From Clostridia bacterium (GTDB taxonomy: Bacteria; Bacillota; Clostridia; Oscillospirales; CAG-272), in the NCBI GenBank assembly GCA_017472285.1, contig JAFUQQ010000005.1, positions 1 through 56,108 on the forward strand: a stretch of 56,108 bases of DNA. Reading direction: 5' to 3'. A program made the position numbers and the translations under genes. The notes under the pieces were generated by a model. The model had not been told where the DNA came from. It saw nothing but the letters and a program-made list of their open reading frames with translations, and searched no databases. Positions 24,948-33,139 of this stretch are shown here, in pieces. The number at the start of each line of letters is the position of its first letter. The first letter of the stretch is position 1.

Positions 24948-27068
24948 ATGAAGTCCATTTCTTTCGATTATGCGTTTGCTCCTCCTCATGCGTTGACGCT
25001 CTGCCGTCCTTCCGCAAGCGAAAAGGTGATCGCGGATATGACGGAGCAGTGCATCAAATTTGCGTGGACGGATCATAGTCAAAAGTATGATTATCCGCTT
25101 GCGTGGACACCGCATCCGATGGATATTACCCTTTGCATGAACGTTTCCGTCGGCGGTGCAGTCGCAGAGTTTCAAAAGTGGTACCGTCATGAAAGCGGTG
25201 CGCCCTACCTGTTTGCAGAAGGAAAATCTGACGGTGTGGAATTTTCTGTGCAGGCGATCGCCGCAAAGACGGGCGTGATCGTCAAGACAGAGATTGGAAA
25301 TCATGAAGAAACCATGCACGACGTTCATATCCAATTCGCTCATACAAATGGTTGGGTCATTAGCAATAAGGGGTGGATCGACGGTATCCATAAAAATCTT
25401 TTGATGACGATGAATAACGGACGTGCTGACCGTATTCTGACACTCGCTTTCGGTGCGGAGGATTATCCTTTGTACGGACGCGGGGAAGAAGAATTTGACC
25501 ATCAGCCTCCTATGAATGACTTGAAACTCGGTATTGCTGCTCATTCGATGAAAAAAATCACCTCGTATTATCGAATGAACTGCGGAGAACAAAAAACAGG
25601 ATATTTCCTCATTCCTTATAAAAAATATTTCGATGAGCTTGAAGCTCTAAAAGCTCTCGATCTTGAAAAAGAAATCACTGAAGCTTTGGACGAATGGGTG
25701 CATTTGCTTGATCGCGGTGCAAGATTTGAGATCGCAGATGAAAAGCTTTTGCATTGTTATCGTTCCGCGATTGCCGACCTTTTTGTGATGCGTGAGCAGA
25801 TCGGAGAATATACGGGAATTGTGAGCGGCACGCGTTTTTACCGTTCTTCCAGTGCTTGTGAGCCTTTGGCATCAGATATTCTTCTCGATACTTTGGGCTA
25901 TACCGAAGAAGCGCTCGCGGATTATCGGATGCACTTTGAGGGACAAGATCCCGATGGCTGTTGGGTATTTTCAAAGGGCTGGGAACATGAGGTCTGGGGT
26001 CTTGATTATAATAAAACCAATGCGGTTTTGGAGCATTATTATATGACACGCGACCGCGATTTTCTTGAAACCTGGTATCCGAGAATGCTTGCCTCTGCGC
26101 TTTTTAACTGTAAGGCAAGGGCTACGACGAAAAATTCACCGAAAAAATCCGAGCGCGGCTTGATGCCTCGCGGTATGGGCGACTGCGGGATGATGAACGG
26201 CGGTGACTATTACGGCGTATTCTATCCTCATAATGCCATGTCCGTTGGTTCGGATTTCAAGGTGTTGGAAGCGGCGCGTATTCTGGGTAAGACCGAAGAT
26301 ATCGCTGTTTTGGAAGCACTCTGCGAGGATGCGAAAAACGATCTGCTTACCTCTGTCCGCGAAAATCTCCGTTCTGTCGAGGGCGGTCTGATGATGCCTG
26401 CCGTTGCAGGCGCACCGATCAGCTCGATCTACGGCTGTATGTATCCGTTTTTTCCCGCGAAGCTCGTTTCTGCCGATGAACCGATGATTCAGGGTGCCGT
26501 CAAATATATTGAAAGCAAACAGCAGAGCGAAGGCGGTCTTCCGCTTGGAACAGGTTGGATGAAAGACGGTCTTTGGATTGCGATGGCTCTCGGTATGATC
26601 GCACGTTCCTATCTGCGCCTCGGTCTTTACAAAGAAGCGAGAAAATATCTGTATCCCGCACTCAATCACGCTTCGCCTTTCGTAACGTATTGTGAGGAGC
26701 GCGGCGGCGAAAAAGGCACGACCAAAAAGAGCGGCGATCTTCAGCATCTTTGGACACCGCTATCCATCGGTCAGTATATGACGGATGCTTTTTGGTTTGA
26801 GGATGATGTCATTCACGTTTTTGCGGGAATTTTGCCTGAATGGCTCATAGAAGGTAAGAAAATCGGACTTTACGGTTTCCGTACACATTACGGTAAAACC
26901 GATATCAGCATTACTTGCGATGACGGTACGTATTCTTTTGAACTCAAAACGGAACGCCCAATGGAAAAGAAAATGATTCTTCATCTGCCCTTGGATGAAA
27001 ACGATATCAAGGATATCGAAATTGACGTAATTGATAAAACCGAAATTTCAGAACGGTTTTCGATATAA
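24948..27068 (+). CDS. Six-hairpin (alpha/alpha-barrel) glycosidase-like protein, family unknown
   Basis: A 706-residue protein without a signal peptide. Residues 1-230 look like an N-terminal beta-sandwich, 240-620 like an (alpha/alpha)6 barrel (repeating helices such as YNKTNAVLEHYYMTRDRDFLETWY and GALKYIE-like segments), and the last 80 residues are beta-rich (GLYGFRTHYGKTDISITCDDG). This is the plan of GH65, GH78, GH94 and GH127-type enzymes, but I cannot place it in one family or name the acid and base. It would act in the cytoplasm on imported oligosaccharides or uronides. The ATG follows TTTGGAGG, and a sugar isomerase-like gene follows after 25 bases. Confidence 0.75.
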   Translation: MKSISFDYAFAPPHALTLCRPSASEKVIADMTEQCIKFAWTDHSQKYDYPLAWTPHPMDITLCMNVSVGGAVAEFQKWYRHESGAPYLFAEGKSDGVEFSVQAIAAKTGVIVKTEIGNHEETMHDVHIQFAHTNGWVISNKGWIDGIHKNLLMTMNNGRADRILTLAFGAEDYPLYGRGEEEFDHQPPMNDLKLGIAAHSMKKITSYYRMNCGEQKTGYFLIPYKKYFDELEALKALDLEKEITEALDEWVHLLDRGARFEIADEKLLHCYRSAIADLFVMREQIGEYTGIVSGTRFYRSSSACEPLASDILLDTLGYTEEALADYRMHFEGQDPDGCWVFSKGWEHEVWGLDYNKTNAVLEHYYMTRDRDFLETWYPRMLASALFNCKARATTKNSPKKSERGLMPRGMGDCGMMNGGDYYGVFYPHNAMSVGSDFKVLEAARILGKTEDIAVLEALCEDAKNDLLTSVRENLRSVEGGLMMPAVAGAPISSIYGCMYPFFPAKLVSADEPMIQGAVKYIESKQQSEGGLPLGTGWMKDGLWIAMALGMIARSYLRLGLYKEARKYLYPALNHASPFVTYCEERGGEKGTTKKSGDLQHLWTPLSIGQYMTDAFWFEDDVIHVFAGILPEWLIEGKKIGLYGFRTHYGKTDISITCDDGTYSFELKTERPMEKKMILHLPLDENDIKDIEIDVIDKTEISERFSI

Positions 27069-27093
27069 TTTTTACATAGAAAGGAATTTTATT

Positions 27094-28026
27094 ATGAAAA
27101 TCAGTGTATCCGTTACCATGCAAGAACTCGAATTGCTCGGCGGTATTGATGCCGGTTTCAAAGCGCTGAAAGAAGTAGGCTTTGAAGCGATCGAATTTGC
27201 TTTCGTAACGAGCGATGTAAACTGGGAAGAAATGAGAGCGGGCAAGCCCAGCCATCTCTATGATGACGATGTTTTCTGGCCACAGGCAAAAGCGATCAAG
27301 GAAGCTGCCGAAAAATACGGTATTGCTATCGATCAGTGCCATGCACCGATGCCTTCTTTCATCAGTGGTTGTCCCGAAGGAAACGTGCTTCTCAAAAAAT
27401 ACGTGGAAAAATCCATCGAATTTTGCGGTTATTGCGGTGTCAAAAACGTGATCGTCCATCCTTGCTTTGATGGCAGTTATCGCTATCCCAAACTGACAAG
27501 AGCCGATGAGCTTGCGCTCAACATTGAATTTTATTCCTCCCTCATTCCGCTCTTACAGAAAAATAATGTTGTTTGCTGTCTGGAAAATATGTTTACACAA
27601 GACTGGAAATCCAAAAAGATCTTCCTTGCTTGCTGTTCCGATATGCGTGATTCCGTTTATTATATCGATGAGCTCAACAAGATCGCAGGAGAAGAACGCT
27701 TCGGCTTCTGTCTTGATATCGGTCATCTTTTGCTCCTCGGTCTTGACTCTAAAAACGCGATGGAAACCCTCGGCAGCCGCCTCAAAGCACTCCATATTCA
27801 CGATAACAACGGTGTGGATGACCTTCATATTGCTTCCTATCTCGGTCTTACCAACTGGGACAGATTCCTCGGCGGTCTCAGAATGGTCGGTTATCAGGGC
27901 AATCTCAACTTTGAAACAAATGGATCTCATAAGCAAGTTCCCGCGGAACTTATGCCCTCTATGCTTCGTCTGATTGCCGATACCGGTCATTATTTCAGAA
28001 AAAGACTTACAACTCCTCGTACATAA
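27094..28026 (+). CDS. Sugar phosphate isomerase/epimerase (xylose isomerase-like TIM barrel)
   Basis: A 310-residue AP-endonuclease-2-type TIM barrel protein. Typical strand ends with metal ligands are seen: GFEAIEFAFV near 30, HAPMPSF near 85, VIVHPCFDG near 125, CLENMFT near 168, FCLDIGHLLLLG near 208, LHIHDNNGVDDLH near 235 and NFETNG near 273. The Glu/His/Asp set fits a divalent metal site. Substrate unknown; with the upstream glycosidase it probably processes a released sugar or sugar acid. AAAGGA precedes the ATG at 27094; the longer frame overlaps the previous gene. Confidence 0.88.
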   Translation: MKISVSVTMQELELLGGIDAGFKALKEVGFEAIEFAFVTSDVNWEEMRAGKPSHLYDDDVFWPQAKAIKEAAEKYGIAIDQCHAPMPSFISGCPEGNVLLKKYVEKSIEFCGYCGVKNVIVHPCFDGSYRYPKLTRADELALNIEFYSSLIPLLQKNNVVCCLENMFTQDWKSKKIFLACCSDMRDSVYYIDELNKIAGEERFGFCLDIGHLLLLGLDSKNAMETLGSRLKALHIHDNNGVDDLHIASYLGLTNWDRFLGGLRMVGYQGNLNFETNGSHKQVPAELMPSMLRLIADTGHYFRKRLTTPRT

Positions 28027-28035
28027 ATCTTTTCA

Positions 28036-28095
28036 GGGAGATGCTTGTTTAAGCACCTCCCCGAACCCCTCCGCAAAAGCGGCAAGTTGCCGCCC
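28036..28095 (+). repeat. Dispersed repeat family A, copy 5
   Basis: GGGAGATGCTTG, AAGCACCTCCCC, CCCCTCCGCAAAA and then GCGGCAAGTTGCCGC. It begins nine bases after the isomerase stop. The GCGGCA / TGCCGC hairpin end is shared with copy 6. Confidence 0.7.
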
Positions 28096-28102
28096 CCCTT
28101 TT

Positions 28103-28147
28103 CGCCGTATCTCTTGTTTGTACAGACTTCGGCTTTTGTGCGACGGC
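28103..28147. repeat. Family C-like repeat, copy 3
   Basis: CGCC (28103-28106) and GGCG (28144-28147) enclose 37 bases that start with TATCTCTTGTTTGT, close to the loop start of copy 1 (TATCTTTTGTTTGT). Shorter stem than the other two. Confidence 0.45.
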
Positions 28148-28165
28148 GGGTCTTATAATAGCAAA

Positions 28166-28196
28166 AAGGACGAAGAAATTTTCTTCGTCCTTAAAA
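28166..28196. terminator. Terminator between the convergent isomerase and rhamnosidase genes
   Basis: AAGGACGAAGAA (28166-28177) pairs with TTCTTCGTCCTT (28181-28192) around a three-base loop, with AT-rich flanks on both sides. Confidence 0.85.
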
Positions 28197-28220
28197 TTTT
28201 ATCCAAATAAAATCAGTGTA

Positions 28221-28322
28221 CCACAAGAAAAATTTTTGAAGGATTCATAAGGAAACTTTTTATAAAAAGTTTCCTTACGCGGGTTTGGGCAGAGCCCAAG
28301 CAGGTTTGGACAGCAGTCCAAC
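28221..28322 (+). repeat. Dispersed repeat family B, copy 2
   Basis: AAGAAAAATTTTTGAAGGATT, then the inverted repeat AAGGAAACTTTTT / AAAAAGTTTCCTT, GGGTTTGGGCAGAGCCCAA and TTGGACAGCAGTCCAA. The last hairpin touches the stop codon of the minus-strand rhamnosidase gene. Copies at 37644 and 40580 share the full order. Confidence 0.75.
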
Positions 28323-30920
28323 TCACGCTTCCAGCGTGTAGGTACCGCTGGGGAAGGTGAAGACAGATTTGCCGTTTTCGATGGTGCAAGGGAGAGTGAT
28401 GCTGTTTTCGGTGAGCTTGTCTGCATAGGATTCGGGGAGATAGAGCGTGCCGCGAGAACCGAAGGGAATGGTGAGCGTGATAGAGGTTTTACCGTCTGTT
28501 TTTGCCCAATCGATCGCAATCTTGCCGCGCATACTTTCATGATCTGCGTGTGCGGAGTTGAGGTCGCCGTCAACAGCGGGACGGAAGATGATATGTGAGA
28601 AACCGGGGTCGTTTTCGTCGGGAGAAATACCGCCGATAAATTTATACATAAAGGAAGAAAGATCGGAGAACATATGATGGTTATGTGAGCCGCCACCGTT
28701 CCAACATTCCCAAAGAGTCGTTGCGCCTCTTGCGATCCATTCACCAACACCGGGGAAAGTACGCTTAGCGACCATTTTTTCACCGACACTGCCGTAGCCT
28801 GTCGCGCCGAGGGTATGCATGACAAATTTATTGCCAAGTACGCCGAAATCAAGATGTCCGTCCTTTTCATCGATCTGCGCGAGCAGTTTTTTCAGCAGGC
28901 CTTGCTTTTCTTCTTCGTTCTCGTAAAGACCGAAATAGAGCATGGTTGCTGTTGCAGTCTGGCAATCGCCCATGACGGTAAAGGTATCTTTATCAAAGAA
29001 TTTTTCACGGAATACAAGACGGATGGTATTGGCAAGATCGGTATAATATGCTTCGTCTTCTTCTTTACCGAACATTTTTGCAAGCTTTGCAAGGGTATTC
29101 GCCGCATTATAGAAAAAGCCTGTATCGGAAACTTGAACGGGACATTTATAAGATCCCATATTTTTGCCGATGGCGGGACCTTCAAAGGGAGCGCACCAGT
29201 CGCCCGTACCGTAACGGAGGGTATAGTCATCGGTCATACTTTCCATGAAGTCGCAATTTTTCTTGATGGCTTCGTAATTGATACGTAAGATATCGATATC
29301 GCCGTTATAAAGATAGATATTCCACGGAATCATCAGAAGTGCGGCTGACCAGTCAGGACCCATAAGCCCATAATACCCCCAACCTGTCGATGGAACGACA
29401 CAAGGAATCTGACCTTGCGGACGCTGTGCGGTACGCATATCGCGGCTCCATTTGGAAAGGAATGCACGCATACCGAAGTTTGTGAGCATCTGCTCGGAGG
29501 AAAGCATCGTGTCGCCTGTCCAACCGTTTTTCTCACGGTGAGGGTCATCGGTGGGGATGGAATGGATATTGGCAAGGGTCGACCAACGGCAAAGATGCTG
29601 CAAACGGTTCAGAAAATCATCGGAGCAAGAGAAACTACCGATATCACCTACGTCGGAGCAGATGGCAACACCCACGATATCCGAAAGTTCCGGTTCATAA
29701 TCGATTCCTGAAACTTCAATATATTGAAAACCGTGATAAACGAAAGTCGGATGCCACGTTTCCGCTTCGTCGCTCTTTTTGATGTATTTATCCGTCTGAA
29801 ATTCACCACTGCGGATAAAGCTCGTGAGGGCAAAAAAGTCAAGTTCATTGTCTTCGGTCAGCATATCGGAATAACGGAATGTGATCTCCGTTCCCGCTTT
29901 GCCGTAAAGAGTATATTCGCCGTAGCCTGCAAGATTTTGTCCAACGTCAAATGCCCAGCCGTTTTGCGTTTTCCATTTCTTGACGGCGGGGAATTTCGTA
30001 TACACACGGATGGGTTCCATTTCCTGCGCCACGAGCAGACCGCCGGGGCTTTTATTGATACGGACTCTTTCCCATGCGCTCTCATCGTAATCAGCGTTGC
30101 ACCAATCGCCGAGCTCCAGACGTGCATCGTAAAATTCACCATTGCGGATGCCAGTGAACGTGATCGGACCGAAGGCGGCTTTCCAAGAGGTGTCGGAAAT
30201 GATCGTTTCCATCGTGTCGTCGGTGTAATTTATTTTGATTTCACAGATCATTTTCGGCCAGTTGCGCCACGTTGCCGCCGTGGTATTCCACATTCTGTCT
30301 TCGGTGAAGCAGTTATACCAGCCGTTGCCGAGAGAAACACCGATCGCATTTTCACCCACGGTCAGCTTATCCGTGATATCGTACTGCATATAGTAGGATT
30401 CCTCATCATAACGGGTGAAAGCGGGAGAAAGGATATCGTCGCCCGTCTTTTTTCCGTTGATGAAGCTTTCAAAATAGCCAAGACCGCAAATGGAGAGATA
30501 AGCATCTTTCACTTCTTTTTCGAGGTTGAAATTTTTGCGAAGATAGATGGCGGAAACGGTCATTTTATTTGCTTTCCAATGAGAGATCCATTTCGCTTTC
30601 CATTTTTCGGAAAGCTTGCCCGTGACGAACGTGCCTTCTGCAGAGGCTTTTTCGCCGTGAATACTTTCGCTTTCAATCGTAAAACGGTAACGGGTTACGG
30701 GCGCAAGTGCTTCGCCTTCATAATGAATCAGAACGGTATTTTCGTCCTCAATCATACCGCTGTCCCAAACGAGAGCATCCCCGTTATAAACACAGATACG
30801 GCGGCTTTTTTGCTCGTCCGCACGCAGATCGGAGGAGACTTTATACGAAAAACGAGGCAGATTGTCGATACCGCAAGGGCTTTTTAAATAGTTGACACTC
30901 AAATCATAAACAGAAATCAT
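28323..30920 (-). CDS. Alpha-L-rhamnosidase, glycoside hydrolase family 78
   Basis: A 865-residue enzyme without a signal peptide, so probably cytoplasmic, releasing terminal L-rhamnose. N-terminal fibronectin-like and jelly-roll domains (about 1-330; WISHWKANKMTVSAIYLRK, then GLGYFESFINGKKTG) precede the (alpha/alpha)6 catalytic domain. The catalytic acid region reads PTDDPHREKNGWTGD and the base region GATTLWECWNGGGSHNH. A C-terminal beta domain ends with FPSGTYTLEA. The ATG at 30920 follows AAAGGA and matches the family start; the frame extends 29 codons further with no support. Its 3' end touches a family B repeat. Confidence 0.93.
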   Translation of the reverse strand: MISVYDLSVNYLKSPCGIDNLPRFSYKVSSDLRADEQKSRRICVYNGDALVWDSGMIEDENTVLIHYEGEALAPVTRYRFTIESESIHGEKASAEGTFVTGKLSEKWKAKWISHWKANKMTVSAIYLRKNFNLEKEVKDAYLSICGLGYFESFINGKKTGDDILSPAFTRYDEESYYMQYDITDKLTVGENAIGVSLGNGWYNCFTEDRMWNTTAATWRNWPKMICEIKINYTDDTMETIISDTSWKAAFGPITFTGIRNGEFYDARLELGDWCNADYDESAWERVRINKSPGGLLVAQEMEPIRVYTKFPAVKKWKTQNGWAFDVGQNLAGYGEYTLYGKAGTEITFRYSDMLTEDNELDFFALTSFIRSGEFQTDKYIKKSDEAETWHPTFVYHGFQYIEVSGIDYEPELSDIVGVAICSDVGDIGSFSCSDDFLNRLQHLCRWSTLANIHSIPTDDPHREKNGWTGDTMLSSEQMLTNFGMRAFLSKWSRDMRTAQRPQGQIPCVVPSTGWGYYGLMGPDWSAALLMIPWNIYLYNGDIDILRINYEAIKKNCDFMESMTDDYTLRYGTGDWCAPFEGPAIGKNMGSYKCPVQVSDTGFFYNAANTLAKLAKMFGKEEDEAYYTDLANTIRLVFREKFFDKDTFTVMGDCQTATATMLYFGLYENEEEKQGLLKKLLAQIDEKDGHLDFGVLGNKFVMHTLGATGYGSVGEKMVAKRTFPGVGEWIARGATTLWECWNGGGSHNHHMFSDLSSFMYKFIGGISPDENDPGFSHIIFRPAVDGDLNSAHADHESMRGKIAIDWAKTDGKTSITLTIPFGSRGTLYLPESYADKLTENSITLPCTIENGKSVFTFPSGTYTLEA

Positions 30921-30959
30921 GAAAATCAGTCCTTTCTTTATGTTATTTATGTTGAAAAC

Positions 30960-30987
30960 AGTATAACATATTTTTTCTTTTTTGCAA
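30960..30987 (-). promoter_or_regulatory. Promoter of the rhamnosidase gene
   Basis: On the minus strand TTGCAA (30987-30982), 16 bases and TATACT (30965-30960), with TG before the -10 box. It lies about 40 bases before the start codon and is divergent from the yitT promoter. Confidence 0.72.
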
Positions 30988-31027
30988 ACAGATTTTATGA
31001 AATTCATAAAATGCTTTTGATATCTCC

Positions 31028-31056
31028 TTGCTTTTTTGCCATAAATATGTTATGAT
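31028..31056 (+). promoter_or_regulatory. Promoter of the YitT-family gene
   Basis: TTGCTT at 31028-31033, 17 bases, TATGAT at 31051-31056, with TG at 31048-31049 as an extended -10. Confidence 0.75.
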
Positions 31057-31102
31057 GTAAGCAGTAATTTAAAATATATGCTGTAAAGAAAGGGCAGACA
31101 GT

Positions 31103-31969
31103 ATGAAAACAAAAGAAAACAAGATTTTAAAAACGATCATAAGTTATCTCATTATGACAGGCGGTGTCGTATTGATGACCGTCGGCGTTTATTTTTTCAA
31201 GATTCCGAACGGCTTCGTTACGGGCGGTGTCAGCGGTATCGGTACCGTGCTCGGTAAAGTCGCGCCGATCTTATCCACTGCAACATGGATTTCCATTATC
31301 AATATCGTACTTCTTATTATCGGTTTTATTTTCGTCGGTAAGGAAACGGGTATCAAAACCGCATATTGCAGCCTGATGTTTTCCGGTCTATCCATGATTC
31401 TGGAAAAAATCGTTCCGATTACCGAACCTCTCACCAATCAGCCTTTTCTTGAGCTTGTATATGCGATCATGCTGACCGCTGCCGGCTCTGCGATCATGTT
31501 CTCTCAGGCGGCTTCCTCCGGCGGTACGGATATCATTGCGCTCATCCTCAAAAAATATACGCGTACCAACGTAGGTCGTGCACTTCTTTATACAGACTTC
31601 CTCGTTGCCGCAAGTTCTTTCTTGTCTTTCGGTGTCGGCGCGGGACTGTATTCCATGCTCGGTCTTTTTGCGAAAGCATTCCTTGTTGACGGTATCATCG
31701 ATAATATCAATAGCTGTAAATATTTCGTTGTTATTACCGATAAACCCGATGAAGTTTCCGAATTCGTTATCGGGGAACTCAATCACAGCGTTACCAAACA
31801 TACCGTTGTCGGCGGCTTCAGCGGAACGGAGAAATATATGATCCATACCGTTTGTCACCGTATGGATGCCATCCGCCTCAGAAAGAAAGTCAAAGAAGTC
31901 GATCCCAACGCATTCACAGTCATTACAACTACCAGCGAAATCGTTGGACGCGGTTTCCGCGGGGTATAA
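31103..31969 (+). CDS. YitT-family membrane protein (DUF161/DUF2179)
   Basis: A 288-residue protein with five to six membrane segments in residues 10-205 (family hallmarks: YFFKIPNGFVTGGVSGIG, and SQAASSGGTDIIALIL near 135) and a cytoplasmic C-terminal DUF2179 domain from about 215 (FVVITDKPDEVSEFVI, VITTTSEIVGRGFRG). The biochemical role of the family is not established; members are membrane proteins of low-GC Gram-positives. AAAGGG lies before the ATG. The gene is alone, with its own promoter and terminator. Confidence 0.93.
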   Translation: MKTKENKILKTIISYLIMTGGVVLMTVGVYFFKIPNGFVTGGVSGIGTVLGKVAPILSTATWISIINIVLLIIGFIFVGKETGIKTAYCSLMFSGLSMILEKIVPITEPLTNQPFLELVYAIMLTAAGSAIMFSQAASSGGTDIIALILKKYTRTNVGRALLYTDFLVAASSFLSFGVGAGLYSMLGLFAKAFLVDGIIDNINSCKYFVVITDKPDEVSEFVIGELNHSVTKHTVVGGFSGTEKYMIHTVCHRMDAIRLRKKVKEVDPNAFTVITTTSEIVGRGFRGV

Positions 31970-32000
31970 GAGTACGATAGGGGCTGTTATCCCTATTGAA

Positions 32001-32036
32001 AAAATACGGGAACACATTCAAGTGTTCCCGTATTTT
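32001..32036. terminator. Bidirectional terminator holding the stop codon of the minus-strand gene
   Basis: ATACGGGAACAC and GTGTTCCCGTAT pair perfectly, with AAAA before and TTTTT after. The stop codon (TGA on the minus strand, 32020-32018) of the neighbouring gene lies in the loop. Confidence 0.92.
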
Positions 32037-33139
32037 TCCTGCAGAACGGCGATGAGCCGTTCGCTTTTTTCTTGATTTAAGTAGGGTACTTTGACGGTGG
32101 AAGCGAGATAGAAATTGCGTCCGTCATGGAGCGTTTTCAATTCTTTCGGGGATATTTCACGCAAAGCGTCTTCTGTGGACGGTGCGGTTCCGGGAACGAT
32201 TAGACGGACGGTCTTATATTTTTCATTTCCGTCTTCCGATATGGCTTCCTCAGAAATGATCTGTCCTGCGGCAACGACTCCTCGACCTTTGACATAATAA
32301 AAAACGTAATCCCCATAATGAAAACGGTCGATAAATCCCGTGGCTTTGCTGTAAGCACTGATTTTATTATTGGTCAGCATTTCGATCGTTGCGGTTTGTG
32401 AATAGGTCTTATTGGTGTCAAAAATAATGCCTTTGACTGTCTGTGGATAAATGGGATTCGTTTTGTCGTGCAGGTTTTCAGGACACCAAGGCAGATTTTT
32501 GATGGCACATTCAAGCTGATGCAGATATTCCGTATAGGAAAGCGCAAAATAACTCGGATGATATACGGCGATCACTTTGCTTTGAGGAGGCAGCTCGATA
32601 TATTGATCCAAAAGCCATTTTACGCCAAAGCTGCAACAAACGATCAAATCGGGCGAGATCAGCGCGATCTGACGATTGATATAAGACGCATATATTCTGA
32701 CGTAATTTTCTAAAGTTTCCCATACACAGTGTGCAAAACCGCCGCGTTTATTCAGATTGATAAAAGCGATCTTTTTTAAAATTTCATGATCGGTATGAAT
32801 ATCTGTATAATTATCATATATGACCGCATGAGCAAGAAGCGCGATTTTTTTGGAAAACATCGTGCTGAAATTTCTTCCAAATGCAACGTCCTGAAGCCAG
32901 AACGTCGCATTTTTTGCTCTTTCCCGAAAAGTATCCGTGGTTTCTTCTGCGGAATACCAATTGGCTTCTTTGGCAATGAAAAGAATTTTCTTTTTCATAA
33001 GAGCATATTCCCGTTCATCCACGATGCCGTCTTTCATAAAAACGTCTTTGGGGATGCGAGAATTGAAAGCGTAGCTTTGATAGCTTTCATCCGTTTCCAA
33101 GCGATGCGCGTTTTCCCAATCTTTCAGCAATTGCTCCAT
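32018..33139 (-). CDS. Uracil-DNA-glycosylase-like domain fused to an EVE/PUA-like domain
   Basis: A 373-residue cytoplasmic protein. Residues about 48-230 resemble the UDG superfamily: core strands ILFIAKEAN, IAFINLNKR, PDLIVCCSFG and the last strand VIAVYHPSYF, whose HPS is the family's third motif. Residues about 270-373 resemble EVE/PUA-like domains (FHYGDYVFYYVKGRGVVAAGQI, then RNFYLASTVKVPYLN), which bind modified bases. The family match is by eye. The fusion suggests recognition or removal of an altered base, possibly in defence or DNA repair; that is inference. Its ATG overlaps the stop codon of the GH13 gene (TAATG), so the two are translationally coupled. Confidence 0.68.
   Translation of the reverse strand: MEQLLKDWENAHRLETDESYQSYAFNSRIPKDVFMKDGIVDEREYALMKKKILFIAKEANWYSAEETTDTFRERAKNATFWLQDVAFGRNFSTMFSKKIALLAHAVIYDNYTDIHTDHEILKKIAFINLNKRGGFAHCVWETLENYVRIYASYINRQIALISPDLIVCCSFGVKWLLDQYIELPPQSKVIAVYHPSYFALSYTEYLHQLECAIKNLPWCPENLHDKTNPIYPQTVKGIIFDTNKTYSQTATIEMLTNNKISAYSKATGFIDRFHYGDYVFYYVKGRGVVAAGQIISEEAISEDGNEKYKTVRLIVPGTAPSTEDALREISPKELKTLHDGRNFYLASTVKVPYLNQEKSERLIAVLQEKYGNT

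Noticed and set aside
28166..28196. Considered as part of the family A or C repeats
   Set aside because: Its perfect 12-bp stem between convergent genes explains it as a terminator, and it lacks the repeat cores.
29724..30887. 387-residue open frame opposite the rhamnosidase gene
   Set aside because: Antisense shadow; the GH78 catalytic motifs are on the minus strand.
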